Shown: one piece after another, positions 24,671 through 36,218 of the stretch
Layout of the letters: each line of letters begins with the position of its first letter
How positions within the stretch are numbered: the first letter of the stretch is position 1
DNA from: Cannabis sativa
Lineage: Eukaryota > Streptophyta > Magnoliopsida > Rosales > Cannabaceae
NCBI RefSeq assembly: GCF_029168945.1
Contig: NC_083605.1
Location: 34,981,280-35,045,279 of the forward strand
DNA: 64,000 bases
Direction of reading: 5' to 3'
Translations under genes and position numbers: made by a program
Notes under the pieces: model-generated
What the model was told of the DNA's origin: nothing
Database searches by the model: none
The model's input: only the letters and a program-made list of their open reading frames with translations

Positions 24671-27600
24671 AACTCCCACTTGCACTAATATAAAACAAAA
24701 AGTGCATTTCAAATAATCTCAACACCTTGATATACAAACCAAGTGTAGTATGTAGTATACTGCTCGTAATAGGATTTGACAGGTTGAATTAAACGCAACC
24801 TTTTCTCCACCATTACATTCCCTTAATCACAAAATCTTTGATAATGTGAAATTCCTCTCTATAAGTCTACTCTCTTGGGATATTGGATTCTATACTTTTG
24901 GCAACTACTTTTGTGTTAGTCAGGAAGTAACACTAGTAGTTAATAAATGTTGGAACAGTGCCAAAAAAAGTATAGAACTTTCCTTAGACTGAATAAGTAC
25001 CTTTCCTGCAACCTTAACATTCAGTCTCTCTCTGGTAGACTTAGAGACTTCAAATAGGTTTTTACACTTCTCCAAAATCACTACTCCACCCCCAGAGTAA
25101 TCACCATCTCATCAACAGACTTTCTAGCACTAAGGCAAGTCTAGAAATCTGATGTGGTATAGTCTAAGAGTATTAAATAGACCCTTATCGACTAACATAT
25201 AGTTCCTCTTCTTGATCTTAAGATTTACTTGATTGTCTTCAAATGTTCCTTTCCTGGATTAATCTGATACCTACTCATTACTCCCACTCAACAGCAGGTG
25301 TCTAGTCTAAGGCATACTAAAGCATATCTGAGACCTCTCACTGATGATTCAAGGAATTCTTTCATGGCTTTATCTTTTCTGGAATAGTTGAGACTTTTCC
25401 TTAGATAAATAAAATCTATGTCTAGAAGTCAAGAAGCTTCTATAGATTGCCATTAGAAAAGAAAATGCTTCAGCATCTTACTAAAGTAAGTTGCTTGCAC
25501 TAGAGTAAGTAAATTACCAGGTGTACCACAAGCCATAGGTTTAGATAAACTCCAACCTTTAATACCAGGAGCAGGAAGTTTTGTTAAGTCCATTGAATAG
25601 ACTTACAAGCGAAATTTCCTTTCATGTCCTTCTAAAAGAAAACTTTTGGTTGTTTCATATGAATGGTTTTGACCATAGTTCTCTTGGCTTTTCTTCTTAG
25701 TTTCTTATTTTGACAATCCATTACTTACTTAAAACTCTCCCACTACGACAAAGTACTGTGAATTATGTCTAAGAAAACTAAATGGTATTGACCTCTTCGG
25801 TTGTGTTAAGACAATAGAGGCAGTGGGATCATCATATTTTGAATAAGATGACATAACACTTTTGGAATCAAAAAAAAATATCTCATTTATTTGCTACTTT
25901 GTTTCAGGCTTAGTCATTTTCCTAGAAAAGTTGTATTTGTTTAAACAAACACTTTCTTATCTAATGACTATGGGATGGTCCACCCCTAATCATTTAGAAT
26001 AGCTAACAAACATGCAAATTATGGTTAATAGTTCTAGCTTTTCTTAAGATTTCGATTAGGTCATCCATGAATCTAGTAATAGTTTATACTAAGTACACAA
26101 CCATTCCATCATTCTGAAATTTTCCTATCACTAGGGTATATCCCTAGAAGGACTTAGGCAACGACTAGTAACTAATCATCAATATGCAAATCGAATTTCT
26201 GGGGAGGTAAGTTTGGATATAATTCAAAAATCAACTTAATGATCTTTGAACTGCATATGTACCAAATATTTCTCCACCCCTATCAGTTCGCAAGATCTTT
26301 AACCACTTACCTGAATGGTTTTTCACCAATTGCTAGAAATTCATGAAATTTTTCAAACATTTCAAATTTCTTTGAATAAGGTAAAATCTAGAGTGATCGT
26401 TTTAAGAACATAACAAAATTTATATCCACCCCTGAATGTACATCCATTTGCGAATGAGATGAACGTACTTTCAGTGGATATAGGCATGTTGACTCTTTAC
26501 AGAGATTGATCTTGTCAAAACCACTATGAACAAGATACAAATGACATAGATTTTTCAAATATGTGGTTATGTCTTTTGATGACTTAGGTTTAGTTACATC
26601 AAAGAGTTCTTAGAATAGTGCAAGTGGATCCTGGTCACAGAATACTAAACTCATATTCCATACTAACATACAGTTTGAATCCATTGATAGAAAATGGTTA
26701 TTAAACACTTGTGAAAGTGTAACTGTATTGTATTCTAGAAATAGAAATATAAATTTCTATTTGGAATCTAAAATTTAAAGTCAAAGACTTAAATTTATAC
26801 CAAATATAATGAGTAATTCTTCTTTCTTGGACCACCACTACTAATTTAACTCTAAGTCTGATTTTCCCATACAAGTAGGAGATTTCTAAGATTGAGGATT
26901 TATATCATTTCAGGATAGAATGTCGGGAATATAATCATATGCATCATTCAATTTGTTAAGAGAAAATATAGAATGACATTATATGATTTATAAACCATTC
27001 ATCTAATGATATATATTATTTAAGCTAATTCAAAAAAGAATAAGCTAAGAGGAATAAAGGATAATTTTAAATTTAAAATAAGAATCCAACGATGCTCCGA
27101 TTAGCGAGAGTCAAAGTTATTCTTATTTATATAATCTTCTTGTTTCATATTGTAAATACTTGTCTAAGGTGTCATCAATTGACGAACAGCTAGATGTTGC
27201 ATTTACAATATTTATCTATCGAGATCTAACATTATTATGTTTGTCTAATGGATGACAATCCATTAGGGATTTGTCCCATTTAAACAACAAGCCAAGTTAG
27301 ACCAACAATGAAGATTCGAAATTAAACTACAACTAATAACAGAAAATAACATGGCTCAATATAAATTCACACACAATTCAGAAATTATCAAGCATTTAGC
27401 AAATAACAAAGACATGTGAAAATACAAAACAAGCATATCTTAAATAATTTCTAAGGTTTCCAACAAACTGATACAGTGTCCCGGTAAGCGAGAGTCAAAG
27501 TATCATTCATTGAATAGAGTTGTCAGCTCATCTAAAATGCAAACCATTCTAGCAACCTTTTATTCGACCAAAATAAGAATCCAACGTTGTCCCGGTAGGC

Positions 27601-27880
27601 GAGAGTCAAGGTTATTCTTATTTTATGAGCTTCGACCATTGTTTCATGTTTTATAAGTTTATCTCTAAGTAGTCACCGTAGGGGAGAGTCTAATAGAGAT
27701 GAAAACTTACAAAATAGTTATCAAATGAGATCTTACGGTGTTAAATGCGTTCAACGAATAACCATCCATAAGGGGGACGAAGTCTTGCGTCTCGAGGTTA
27801 TATTGAAAACATTTAACTATTGTAAGACCAACAATGGAGATCGAATATCCTTATAACTAAAAGCTCATTATTTTAGAGAG
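24671..27880 (-). pseudogene. Degenerate pol region of Copia C2
   Basis: On the minus strand the end of the region shows a polypurine tract (GCAAGTGGGAGTT, adjoining LTR B) and, further upstream, Copia RT/RNase H remnants alignable base for base with C3: for example the segment encoding GLRYA-(V/L)VCL-R-DTC around 25340-25290, followed by VGVMSRYQ. A TGA stop at 25288-25290 and a TAA at 25225-25227 occur at exactly the same positions as in C3 (47003-47005 and 47066-47068). No open stretch reaches 60 codons. Gag is not recognisable; stem-loop repeats occupy the region where it would be expected. The element cannot make its own proteins. Confidence 0.85.
27074..27690. repeat. Repeated stem-loop motif in Copia C2
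   Basis: Two copies (27074-27128 and 27577-27631) have arms AAATAAGAAT and ATTCTTATTT around a loop containing GCGAGAGTCAA. Related loop sequences without clear arms occur near 27480 and 27670. C3 has the same motif, inverted, at 44661, 44774 and 45160. Confidence 0.75.
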
Positions 27881-30800
27881 TTGTATTTTCTTTGATATTT
27901 ATTTTAATATATATATTTATTTAATTAAAATTTCCAATTTAGAATACAAATCTAAATATAAATTTTAATTTAATATTTATAAATTATACTTAGATGGATA
28001 TGAAAATAAAATGAATTATTTCCATCTTAGTAATAATTTCCAATAAATATTTAGAAAATTATTCAATTTAAGTTATTTCAAAAATAATTTAAATTAATTT
28101 ACAACTCAAATTTAATTTTCTATAAATATATATTGCATTTCGAAAAAATAAAGTATATAAGAATATAATTTTCGAATAAAATAAAATAAATCCTAGAAAA
28201 ATTATCCTAAATTTATGTTGGCCCAAAATTAATTAATAAAAATTAATTTTCAACAAAAAATATAATTTTCCTATTTAATTAAATATTAAGAAAAATTTCA
28301 AATATTTAATTATCATGATGAAAATTAACTTAAATATTAATTTTCTATTTAATTAATACACTAGAAAAATACTTCAAGCAAAACAGATAATATCTATCTA
28401 GACTTTTATTGACTAATTAATTCATTTTCTAATTATAATATATTTTAGTTCATTTATTTTAATTAATCATTAAATGAAAAAATCATTGATTTAAGTTGAT
28501 CCAAAAATAAAATAAATAATTTTCAATTTTAATCTATTTTTCAAATAAAATTCGAAATTTTTCTGCATTTAAATAAAAATGCAATTTCGAAAATAATAAA
28601 AAAATGATTAATAAAATAAAATAAAATATATTTTGAAAATTATTCAAATTTAAGTTGGTTGAAATTAAAATTTCCAACTTAAAATAATTTTCTATTTAAT
28701 TAAATATCATGAAAATAATAATATTTAAGTATCAATAATAAAATCAACTTAAATATTTAATTTTCAATTTAATTAAATGTATTAAATACAAAAATTAAAT
28801 AATCAAGTATAAAAGAAACTTAGTTATTAATTTTAATTTAATACTAGAAAAAATATTCTATAATTAAGTCGGTCCAAAATTAATTAAAATAAATAATTAA
28901 TTTACAACTTAAAGTATTTTCCTAATTAAATATTAGAAAATATAACTAGTACTAGAAATAACTATCTAGAATATATATCATTAACTAAGTATTTTTCTAA
29001 AATTAACTTTAAAATATTAAAATGAAAAATAAATTTCATATATTTTAAAAGTTAATTATGTTGCTAATTTAATTTTGATTAGGTTAGACTAATATAATTA
29101 ACCTAATACAATTATTTAAATAAGGCAAATGGGCCTTCACAATTGGGGTAGTTCATGTGAGGGAGAGCTGGGTTCAGTATGTCGTACCCACTGCTATTGG
29201 CCCCCTAACTCTCACACAAGGCCCAAAAGAGAGAAATTTAACATTTAAATAAACAATTGTTATTCATTGAATAAATTCAAATTTAATTGCGCCTAAATAA
29301 ATTTACTTATGTCAAAATTTATTTTAGCAACCTAGTCTATTTACTTAGTAAAACTTAAATGGGCTTCCTATATGCATCTAAGCCCAATAGCAAACATATA
29401 GGCTCACACAGGTCACATGATTTGGATGGGCCCTATCATGTTACTAGGTTTACACAGATGAAAGAAGTACACAATTTACTTGTTACAAATTATTTATAGG
29501 ATCTATTGACAATTGGACTATGATTAAAATCAAATCATTGGATCTGTCAACAAGTTAATCATAGCAATTTAGATCAAATAAATAATAGGTTTGAAAAAAA
29601 AAAGTTTTTAATAAACAATATAAAATTAAACAAACATTGTCCATGTAACAAATGTGAAATAAGATATTAATATAATTAAATTATTATTCTTAAACTAACC
29701 AACTAAATTTTGAAAATGAAAACTAATTTAAAATATCTAGGTTTATTTGAATTATTTTTATCGAATTAAATTAAATATCAAATAAGATCAATGATTTGAA
29801 AAAAAAATATCTTCAATATTATTTTCAAATCTTATAATTTAATAAAATTAAAATAATAAAATAAACTAATTTTAAAATTGATATGGTTAGATAATTATTA
29901 TTTTAAGAATAAAATAATAAATAAATAATAATTATCCTAATTATATGTCAAAATATCTCAAATTAAGCAATATTCAAATTTCTACAAAAATATCTAAGTT
30001 ATTTAAATATTTAAAATATAATTTATAAATATCTAATAAGTAAAATGATATAAAATAGTAAAATATCATTTTTAAACTTATAATTTATAAATAATTAAAT
30101 ATTTAACAAAATAACAAACTTTTGAATTTGAAAATATTATGGTTAAATATCTATAAAAATATCTAGGTTAATTTCAAATTTATTAATTATTTAATTTGTC
30201 ATATAAGATAATTTTAATATAATATTTCAAATAAAAAAAATAAATTATCTTTTAATTTAAAATATGTTAAATATCAAAATATCTAATCTTATAATTAAAG
30301 AATATATAAATATTAAAGAAATTAACAAATTTTAAATCTGACCATAATTTTAAAAATAAAATAATCAATTTTTAAATTTAAACCTCAAAATATCAAAATT
30401 AATAATAATCTATTGAAAAATAAATATTATTAATTTAAAATACGATATTTAAGTTCAAATATATTTAAAAATAAAATTTTATTTTAAACTTGGGGTTTGA
30501 AAATTGGAAAAATCGGATTTAAGAAAAAAAAAAACCAAAAAATCGGATTTTTGGGAAAAAACCATGAAAATCGCACTTTGGGAGTGTGTTGCCCAGGAGG
30601 CTGCAAATCAGCTCCGACACGCGCGGAGCTAAGGTGTCCAGCCGAGGTTTCTCGGCATTTGCAGGATACAAGGTGGGCGGGTGCAGGGTGTTCGTGGGCG
30701 TGATGCTCGGCTTCAGACAATACTTGTCCGAGGCACACGCGCGCGCACGGCTTCCTTGTCCGAAGCCTGATGAGTGCGATTGAGCATCTATGGACACCCG

Positions 30801-31059
30801 ATTTTCCAAAATTCATAATTTTCTCAATTTTTATCGAAATTAAGTTCCGTAAAAATAAAAATTTCTTAATTTTTCACAAGAAATCTAAATAAAATATTTT
30901 CAAAAAAATATATATATATTTTTATGGAAAAAGGTTATGTACAACACATACATTCATCAAATAACACATAAACCACATGAAGCCATCTAAATCAACACAA
31001 ATCATCGTTTTAATTTATATTTCATGAAAGTAAATCATTACCATGGCTCTGATACTAGT
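27881..31059 (-). other. AT-rich leader of Copia C2
   Basis: About 3.2 kb of AT-rich sequence between primer binding site and pol remnant, co-linear with positions 1-2680 (C1). It includes the conserved block at 29127-29242, a GC-rich cassette at 30582-30795 that C1 and C3 lack, and the tRNA-Met primer binding site at 31040-31057, which has one changed base compared with C1. I see no credible coding sequence. Confidence 0.85.
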
Positions 31060-32913
31060 TGTTGGAAATATTTTACTAGGATCTAGATTTACTAACAAGT
31101 ATGTTTCATTAACATCCTAATATGAATTCTAAAACAATAAAATAAACACATATAAAGTTTAGGAAACCTTACATTGGGTGCAGCAGAATATAATGACTCC
31201 TTCCGTTCAGATCTCTAGCCCTTGATTCCTTTCTGTAGCAGAGCATCACCAAGATCTGAACCTGGATCTCTTTCTCTCCTTCCTTGAGCCTGATTCTCCT
31301 TCTTGTTGATTGGATTCTTCACAATCTTCCACACTATGATTGAGATACCACTTGATGTGTGTGGGTACTCACTCATTCACTCAAGGTTCGAAAATTTAGA
31401 AGAAGAAAAGAGAGGGAAGTGGCGGCTTAGACTTTACTCTGAAGGAATGAGATGCATCATCTTTTCCTGAAGCCATCACTACCTATTTCTAGGTAACCAC
31501 CTAGGTTTAGGTTAGAATTATTTGGCATTAAAATAATAGAAAAATAAATGGTAAAATCTTAGTGTGGTCGGCCATAGGATGTTATTGGGCCCCACTTTGT
31601 ATTTTTGCCATTTTGTCATTTTTCCATCCCATTTTTTTTAAAACGCTAATTTTCTAATTTAACCACTTAAATGCCAATTCCAACTGTTTAATAACTAAAA
31701 AATTAATTATTAAATAATATTGTCATTTAATATATTTATTAATTTGACATATAAAGTCTCTTAATTAACAAATAAAACCTAGAATCTCTTTTCTTCACAA
31801 TTTTGCCCTTGATTAGTGAAAATTCATAAACTAAACATAGTTTAATTTTAGAATTATAATTGATTAATTAAAATCAATTAACTGAGTCTTACAAGCAGTA
31901 TGGTTTCAACTAGTATGGGGACCATGGGCCTATATAACCGAGCTTCCAATATGTTGAATCGAATTTAGCAAGTAAATTCCCTAACTTATTAATTCCTTGT
32001 TGAATCCACTCATAGAACTTAGAATTGCACTCTCAGTCATATAGAACGCTCTATATGTTCCACGATATAGATAGGCTATTAATTATCCATTGTTATAATC
32101 CTAATTTGATCAATGATCCTCTAATAGATGATCTACATTGTATAGGGCCTAAATTACCGTTACACCCTTCAATGTATTTTATCCTTAAAACACTTAGCTC
32201 CGTATAAATGATATTTCAGCGAAGTGAAATGAGTACTCAACCATTTATCTCTGTTTAGCCAAGCTCGAAGGAAATCATCGTTTCACTTCTAAATACCTAT
32301 AGAAGTTATAGATTTCATATCTATGTTTAGCGCTCCCACTCAATTATACTATCATGTTCCCAAAATGTACGTATCACCCTGACCCAAAAGTAGGCTTAAC
32401 TAACAAATCAAAGAACATGTATAATACTCTTGAGATCGAACCTAATCATATCAGGATTAAGATCATTTTATCTAGGATCAACTAGGTGATATTAAATTGA
32501 ATAGATATTACAGTAAATTTAACATATCTAATCAAAGTTCAATATCGGTCCCTTCCGATGTATACTCCATACATCCGATACTGGTAAACTTTGCCAATGC
32601 CCTGGAAAGGACATAACACTTATCCAAGGTGTAAGAATACCTATCGCTGATTATCATGCCAGTCTAAATCCAGTGAACTGACAAATTAGGGAATGAAACT
32701 TTCGAACATATAATCAAGATTATATTCCACTGTGCTGACAAAACTATAATCATTAAGAAATTCATATGTTCTGGACTTAATAGAATTTATACATTAAATA
32801 ATCATGAAATAAATCATGTGAACCATGCAACGTAAAATGTTATTTATGATCTTTATTAACTAGTAAAAATGATTATATTGAAATGAGTTTTATTTAGGGC
32901 AGAAAACCCAACA
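31060..32913 (-). repeat. LTR C, the 5' LTR of C2
   Basis: A complete 1,854-bp LTR with TGTTGG/CCAACA ends, adjoining the primer binding site on its left and the TAGAG target duplication on its right. Confidence 0.94.
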
Positions 32914-32949
32914 TAGAGATGGAGAAGCAGAACCACAGATAATAGCCAT
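32914..32949 (-). pseudogene. First 12 codons of the small host ORF split by C2
   Basis: The minus strand begins ATGGCTATTATC at 32949 and encodes MAIICGSASPSL up to the insertion site. Upstream (32950-33110) the minus strand is rich in C and T (CTTCTTCTTCC, CTCCTTT), as plant 5' leaders often are. A compound palindrome begins about 230 bp upstream. The function is unknown; see the entry at 21772 for the rest of the frame. Confidence 0.4.
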
Positions 32950-33176
32950 TGTATATACGAAATAAAAAATATATTAAAAAAATTGATAAAGGAGGAAGTT
33001 GGAAGAAGAAGATGGCGAAGGGTATAGCTGGGAGATGATTTTCGTGGGTTTTGAATGTGGGTATCAAAAGGGTAATGGCTGGAAAGTAGTTTGGGCTGAC
33101 ATGAATGGATGTGTAAGTGGTATTTTAGTAAATAAAAGCTGATTAAAGATAAAATTGTTGTCCACGCCTTATGGAG

Positions 33177-33410
33177 GTATTTTTGTAAATAAAATGTCAA
33201 TTTATATTTTTCATGTAAAAAATCTAAAAAATAAATATATTGACATGAAAAATATAAATTGACATTTTATTTACAAAAATACTAAGGGACCAACATAGTG
33301 TCTACTGGAGACACTAGCTCCCTCACCTTATGGAGGTATTACATAATTTTTTTAAGGTGAGGGATCTAGTGTCTCCAGTAGACACTATGTTAGTCCCCTA
33401 GTATTTTTGT
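33177..33410. repeat. Compound palindromes (two overlapping foldback repeats)
   Basis: Palindrome 1 has perfect 40-bp arms at 33177-33216 and 33243-33282 around a 26-bp loop. Palindrome 2 has 58-bp arms at 33273-33330 and 33353-33410 with three mismatches around a 22-bp loop. The two share the last ten bases of the first arm pair (ACAAAAATAC). The phrase CCTTATGGAGGTATT occurs at 33167 and again at 33327. This resembles MITE-like foldback insertions nested in one another. It lies about 230 bp upstream of the split host ORF. Confidence 0.88.
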
Positions 33411-33549
33411 TTATGATTTTTCTTTTATTTTTATTTTTTTCATCTTAATAAATATACATGTAATTTTTTTGGCATATTCAAAAATATACATATAAATATA
33501 GTATATTTTAAATATTTAGTTAAGAAATTAATATTTATATATGAATATT
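33411..33549. other. AT-rich spacer
   Basis: No gene or identifiable repeat is visible; simple AT-rich sequence separates the palindromes from the foldback element. Confidence 0.5.
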
Positions 33550-35070
33550 TAGAAATAGGAAAAGGGTTATTTTCAAAAATATGAGAAAAATTAATAAGGT
33601 TATGATAAATATGGCATAAAAAGTAAATGCCACTAAATATGACATTATCTAACCAACTAAACTAAAAATATGGTTTTTTTTTAGAAAAAAAACCATATAA
33701 AACATTAAAAAGAAATCTGAATTTAAAATTTATAAAAAATAAAAACTTAATTAAATTACCATAAAAAATATTAAAATTCCCTTTATATTTATTTTTTTAA
33801 AAAAATAAAATAAATAAAACTATAGTGATCGCCAAAGTTGTCACTCGTGCCGGAAAAGTCACCGGAGTTTACTGTCGGCACCGGAAAAGTCGTCGGAGTA
33901 GCCGTCGGTGCTGGAAAAGTCACCGGAGTTGCTGTCGGCGTTGAAAAAGTCGTCAGAATTAGCATTGTCGCTGGAAAAGTCACCAAGAAACTGGTTTCTT
34001 GATGAGGAAACCAGTTTTTTGGTGATTTTTTTGGTAATTTTACCAGTGAGAATGCCAAGTCCGACGACTATTCTGGAGTTTGATGTCGGTGCCGAAAAAG
34101 TCGCTGGAGCAGTTTCTGTTGTCGGAAAAATCATCGGAGTTATTGCAGGCGTCAAAAAAGTCGTAAGAATTGGTATTGTCGCCAGCAAAATCACTAGAAA
34201 AATCACCAAGGAAGTGGTTTTTTCATCAAGAAACAAAAATGATATACACTGAAAATAATTGAAACAAGTTTCATCAATCAACCAAGTAGAGAAAAAAAAA
34301 TACAAAAAAATTACCAAGAAATTGGTTTCTTGATGAAGAAAAAAAAACCAGTTTCTTGGTGATTTTTCCCGTAATTTTTCCGACGACAATGCCAATTCCG
34401 ACGAATTTTCCAGAGTTTATTGTCGGTACTGAAAAAGTCACTGGAGTAGCTGTCGGTGTATTAGTCGTCAGAGTTGCTACCAACGCCAGAAAAGTCGTCA
34501 GAATTGCCATTGTCGTCAGAAAAATTACCGAAAAAATAACCAAAAAACTGGTTTCTTCATCAAGAAACCAGAAACCAATTTCTTGGTAATTTTTCCAGCG
34601 ACTATGCCAATTCTGATGACTTTTTTGAAGTTTGCTGTCGGTGCCGGAAAAGTTACCGGAATAGCTGCTAGCGTCAGAATAGTCGTCAGAATTTGCATTG
34701 TCAACGGAAAAATCACTAAGAAACCAGCGGTTTCTTGGTGATTTTTCTCGCGACAATGCCAATTTCGACGAATTTTTCGGCGCCGACAGCAACTCCGACG
34801 ACTTTTCCGGCACCGACCGCTACTCCGACGACTTTTTCGGCACCGGCAGCAAACTCCGGTGACTTTCCGGCATCAATGACAAATAAAACTTCCTAAACAA
34901 ATAAAAATATGGGATTTGAAAACCTAATTACATATATATGGCATATCATATACCATAAAAAGACCTTAAAACAAAAAAATAATATATAAATTGGTCAAAC
35001 TTAAATGTGTCATATTTATCATAAAAATTTTTAAAATCTCATATTAAGTGTAATTTCCTCATAGGAAAAT
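33550..35070. mobile_element. Foldback-type element with minisatellite terminal repeats
   Basis: Core inverted arms lie at about 33839-33990 and 34733-34881 and align over some 150 bp with frequent substitutions. Each arm is made of roughly 30-bp units of the type GTCGGTGCCGGAAAAGTCGT. Inside, larger units of about 230 bp recur, each ending in a short hairpin of the AAGAAACTGGTTTCTTG kind (near 33990, 34330, 34560, 34720). AT-rich flanks also show inverted similarity (ATGATAAATATG near 33602 and its complement near 35013), so the element may span about 1.5 kb and have Mutator-like outer ends. Long ORFs of 178-179 codons on the minus strand follow from the unit length being a multiple of three. 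No transposase is present. Confidence 0.65.
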
Positions 35071-35309
35071 ATATATTAGTTTTCAAAAAAGTGTTAAAAT
35101 TGAAATCAAACAAAAATAAATTTTAAAAATGTAAAATAAATAAGTAAAGTCAATATTATTAATAGTAGGGACTTAATGTCGCTAAATATGTAAAAGTTTA
35201 GGGATTGATTTGCCAGAAAATAGAAACTAATTTGCCAAAAATTATACATTTAGGAACTAATTTAGCAAACAAAATAATTTGGGAAAAACCTGCTAAAAAG
35301 AAACCCATC

Positions 35310-35430
35310 AACACTTGAGGCTAGCTTAAGTGACCATAGGTGAGTGTGTGTGTTGGAGGTCCTGAGTTCGAGTCCTAAGTAAAATATGGTTATAATATAT
35401 AAACGCTTAAATAAAAAAAAGAAATACATA
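35310..35430 (+). mobile_element. Possible tRNA-derived SINE
   Basis: GCTAGCTTAAGTGA near 35321 resembles a polymerase III A box and GAGTTCGAGTCC near 35364 closely resembles a B box, at tRNA-like spacing. An A-rich tail follows (35405-35443). I could not find a clear target duplication, so this rests on the two boxes and the tail. Confidence 0.45.
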
Positions 35431-35443
35431 AAAAAAAAACCAC

Positions 35444-35972
35444 CGGAAAAATAAGCCTTTAATAATATATTGTTTAGCCATTCTCGTATGTGTTAAGCTT
35501 ACTGAATTTGTAGGTGGTGTGTCAAATCCGACGTGTATGGATCCTAATCATTCATTGATGCACTGACGTTTTAACTTAATTAAGCACCATACTTTAGGTG
35601 TATGTAATCCAAATTTGACAAAAACTTTTGCACAAACTATATATGCGTTGAGTGGTGTATATTTGATGTGAGGTGAGAAAGGTTTCAATGACAGATTTAT
35701 GGATATAGAGAGAAAATATAATGAAATTAGGGAAGAGAGTGAGTGGGACAACTCATCGTGTTTAGTTAAGCTAGTGTTTTCATCAATGTGACTTCTTCAA
35801 CTCCACTACTACTTAAAAGATTGTTTCCACTATATATACCAGCTGCCACTACTTAATATTGCAAGGGAACTACTTATAATCCCAAACGAATATCTTACCA
35901 ATTTAACTAAACTATCTGAGTCTTTTACACTAATGATACATTTACTAACACCTAATGAGAATAATTAAACAT
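35444..35972. other. Unassigned AT-rich sequence
   Basis: No coding region or repeat shared with the rest of the window. A TATATATACC stretch near 35835 could be a TATA box, but no ORF follows. Confidence 0.5.
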
Positions 35973-35975
35973 TTG

Positions 35976-36218
35976 GGGCTCGTTTGGAACGCCGTATTAG
36001 GTCGTATTGTATTGTATTGTATTATATTGAATTGCATTTTATGCAATATTTTTATGTAAAACTATATGTGGTATTAAATTTGATGGACACCTAAATATAT
36101 AATATTTTAGTATAAATTAAAGTTTAACATAGTATTTTATAAAAATATGATATATAATCCAATTCAATACAATACAATACAATACAATACGACCTAATAC
36201 GGTGTTCCAAACGAGTCC
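35976..36218. mobile_element. MITE, 243 bp, PIF/Harbinger-like
   Basis: Near-perfect terminal inverted repeats of about 39 bp begin GGGCTCGTTTGGAAC on the left and GGACTCGTTTGGAAC on the right, both running into ACCGTATTAGGTCG-type sequence and then TATTG repeats. TTG flanks both ends (35973-35975 and 36219-36221), a 3-bp target duplication as expected for PIF/Harbinger elements, although TTA/TAA is the usual choice. The inside is AT-rich and noncoding. Confidence 0.87.

Larger units (their letters stand above)
21984..32913 (-). mobile_element. Copia element C2 with three LTRs (tandem, partly deleted)
   Basis: The plus-strand order is LTR fragment A (21984-22309), leader fragment with primer binding site (22310-22815), complete LTR B (22816-24670), complete internal region (24671-31059) and complete LTR C (31060-32913). 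The whole block is bounded by one perfect 5-bp duplication, TAGAG, at 21979-21983 and 32914-32918. Read on the minus strand it is LTR-internal-LTR-leader-LTR', so LTR B serves both as 3' LTR of one unit and 5' LTR of a second, mostly deleted, unit. The pol region is degenerate. Confidence 0.93.

Noticed and set aside
27074..27690. Regularly repeated motifs as a CRISPR-like array
   Set aside because: Spacing is irregular, copies are diverged, and the context is a plant retrotransposon.
33859..34813. Two overlapping ORFs of 178 and 179 codons on the minus strand, Thr/Pro/Ser-rich
   Set aside because: They lie wholly within the minisatellite foldback element, whose unit length is a multiple of three and has few stops. 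No conserved domain.
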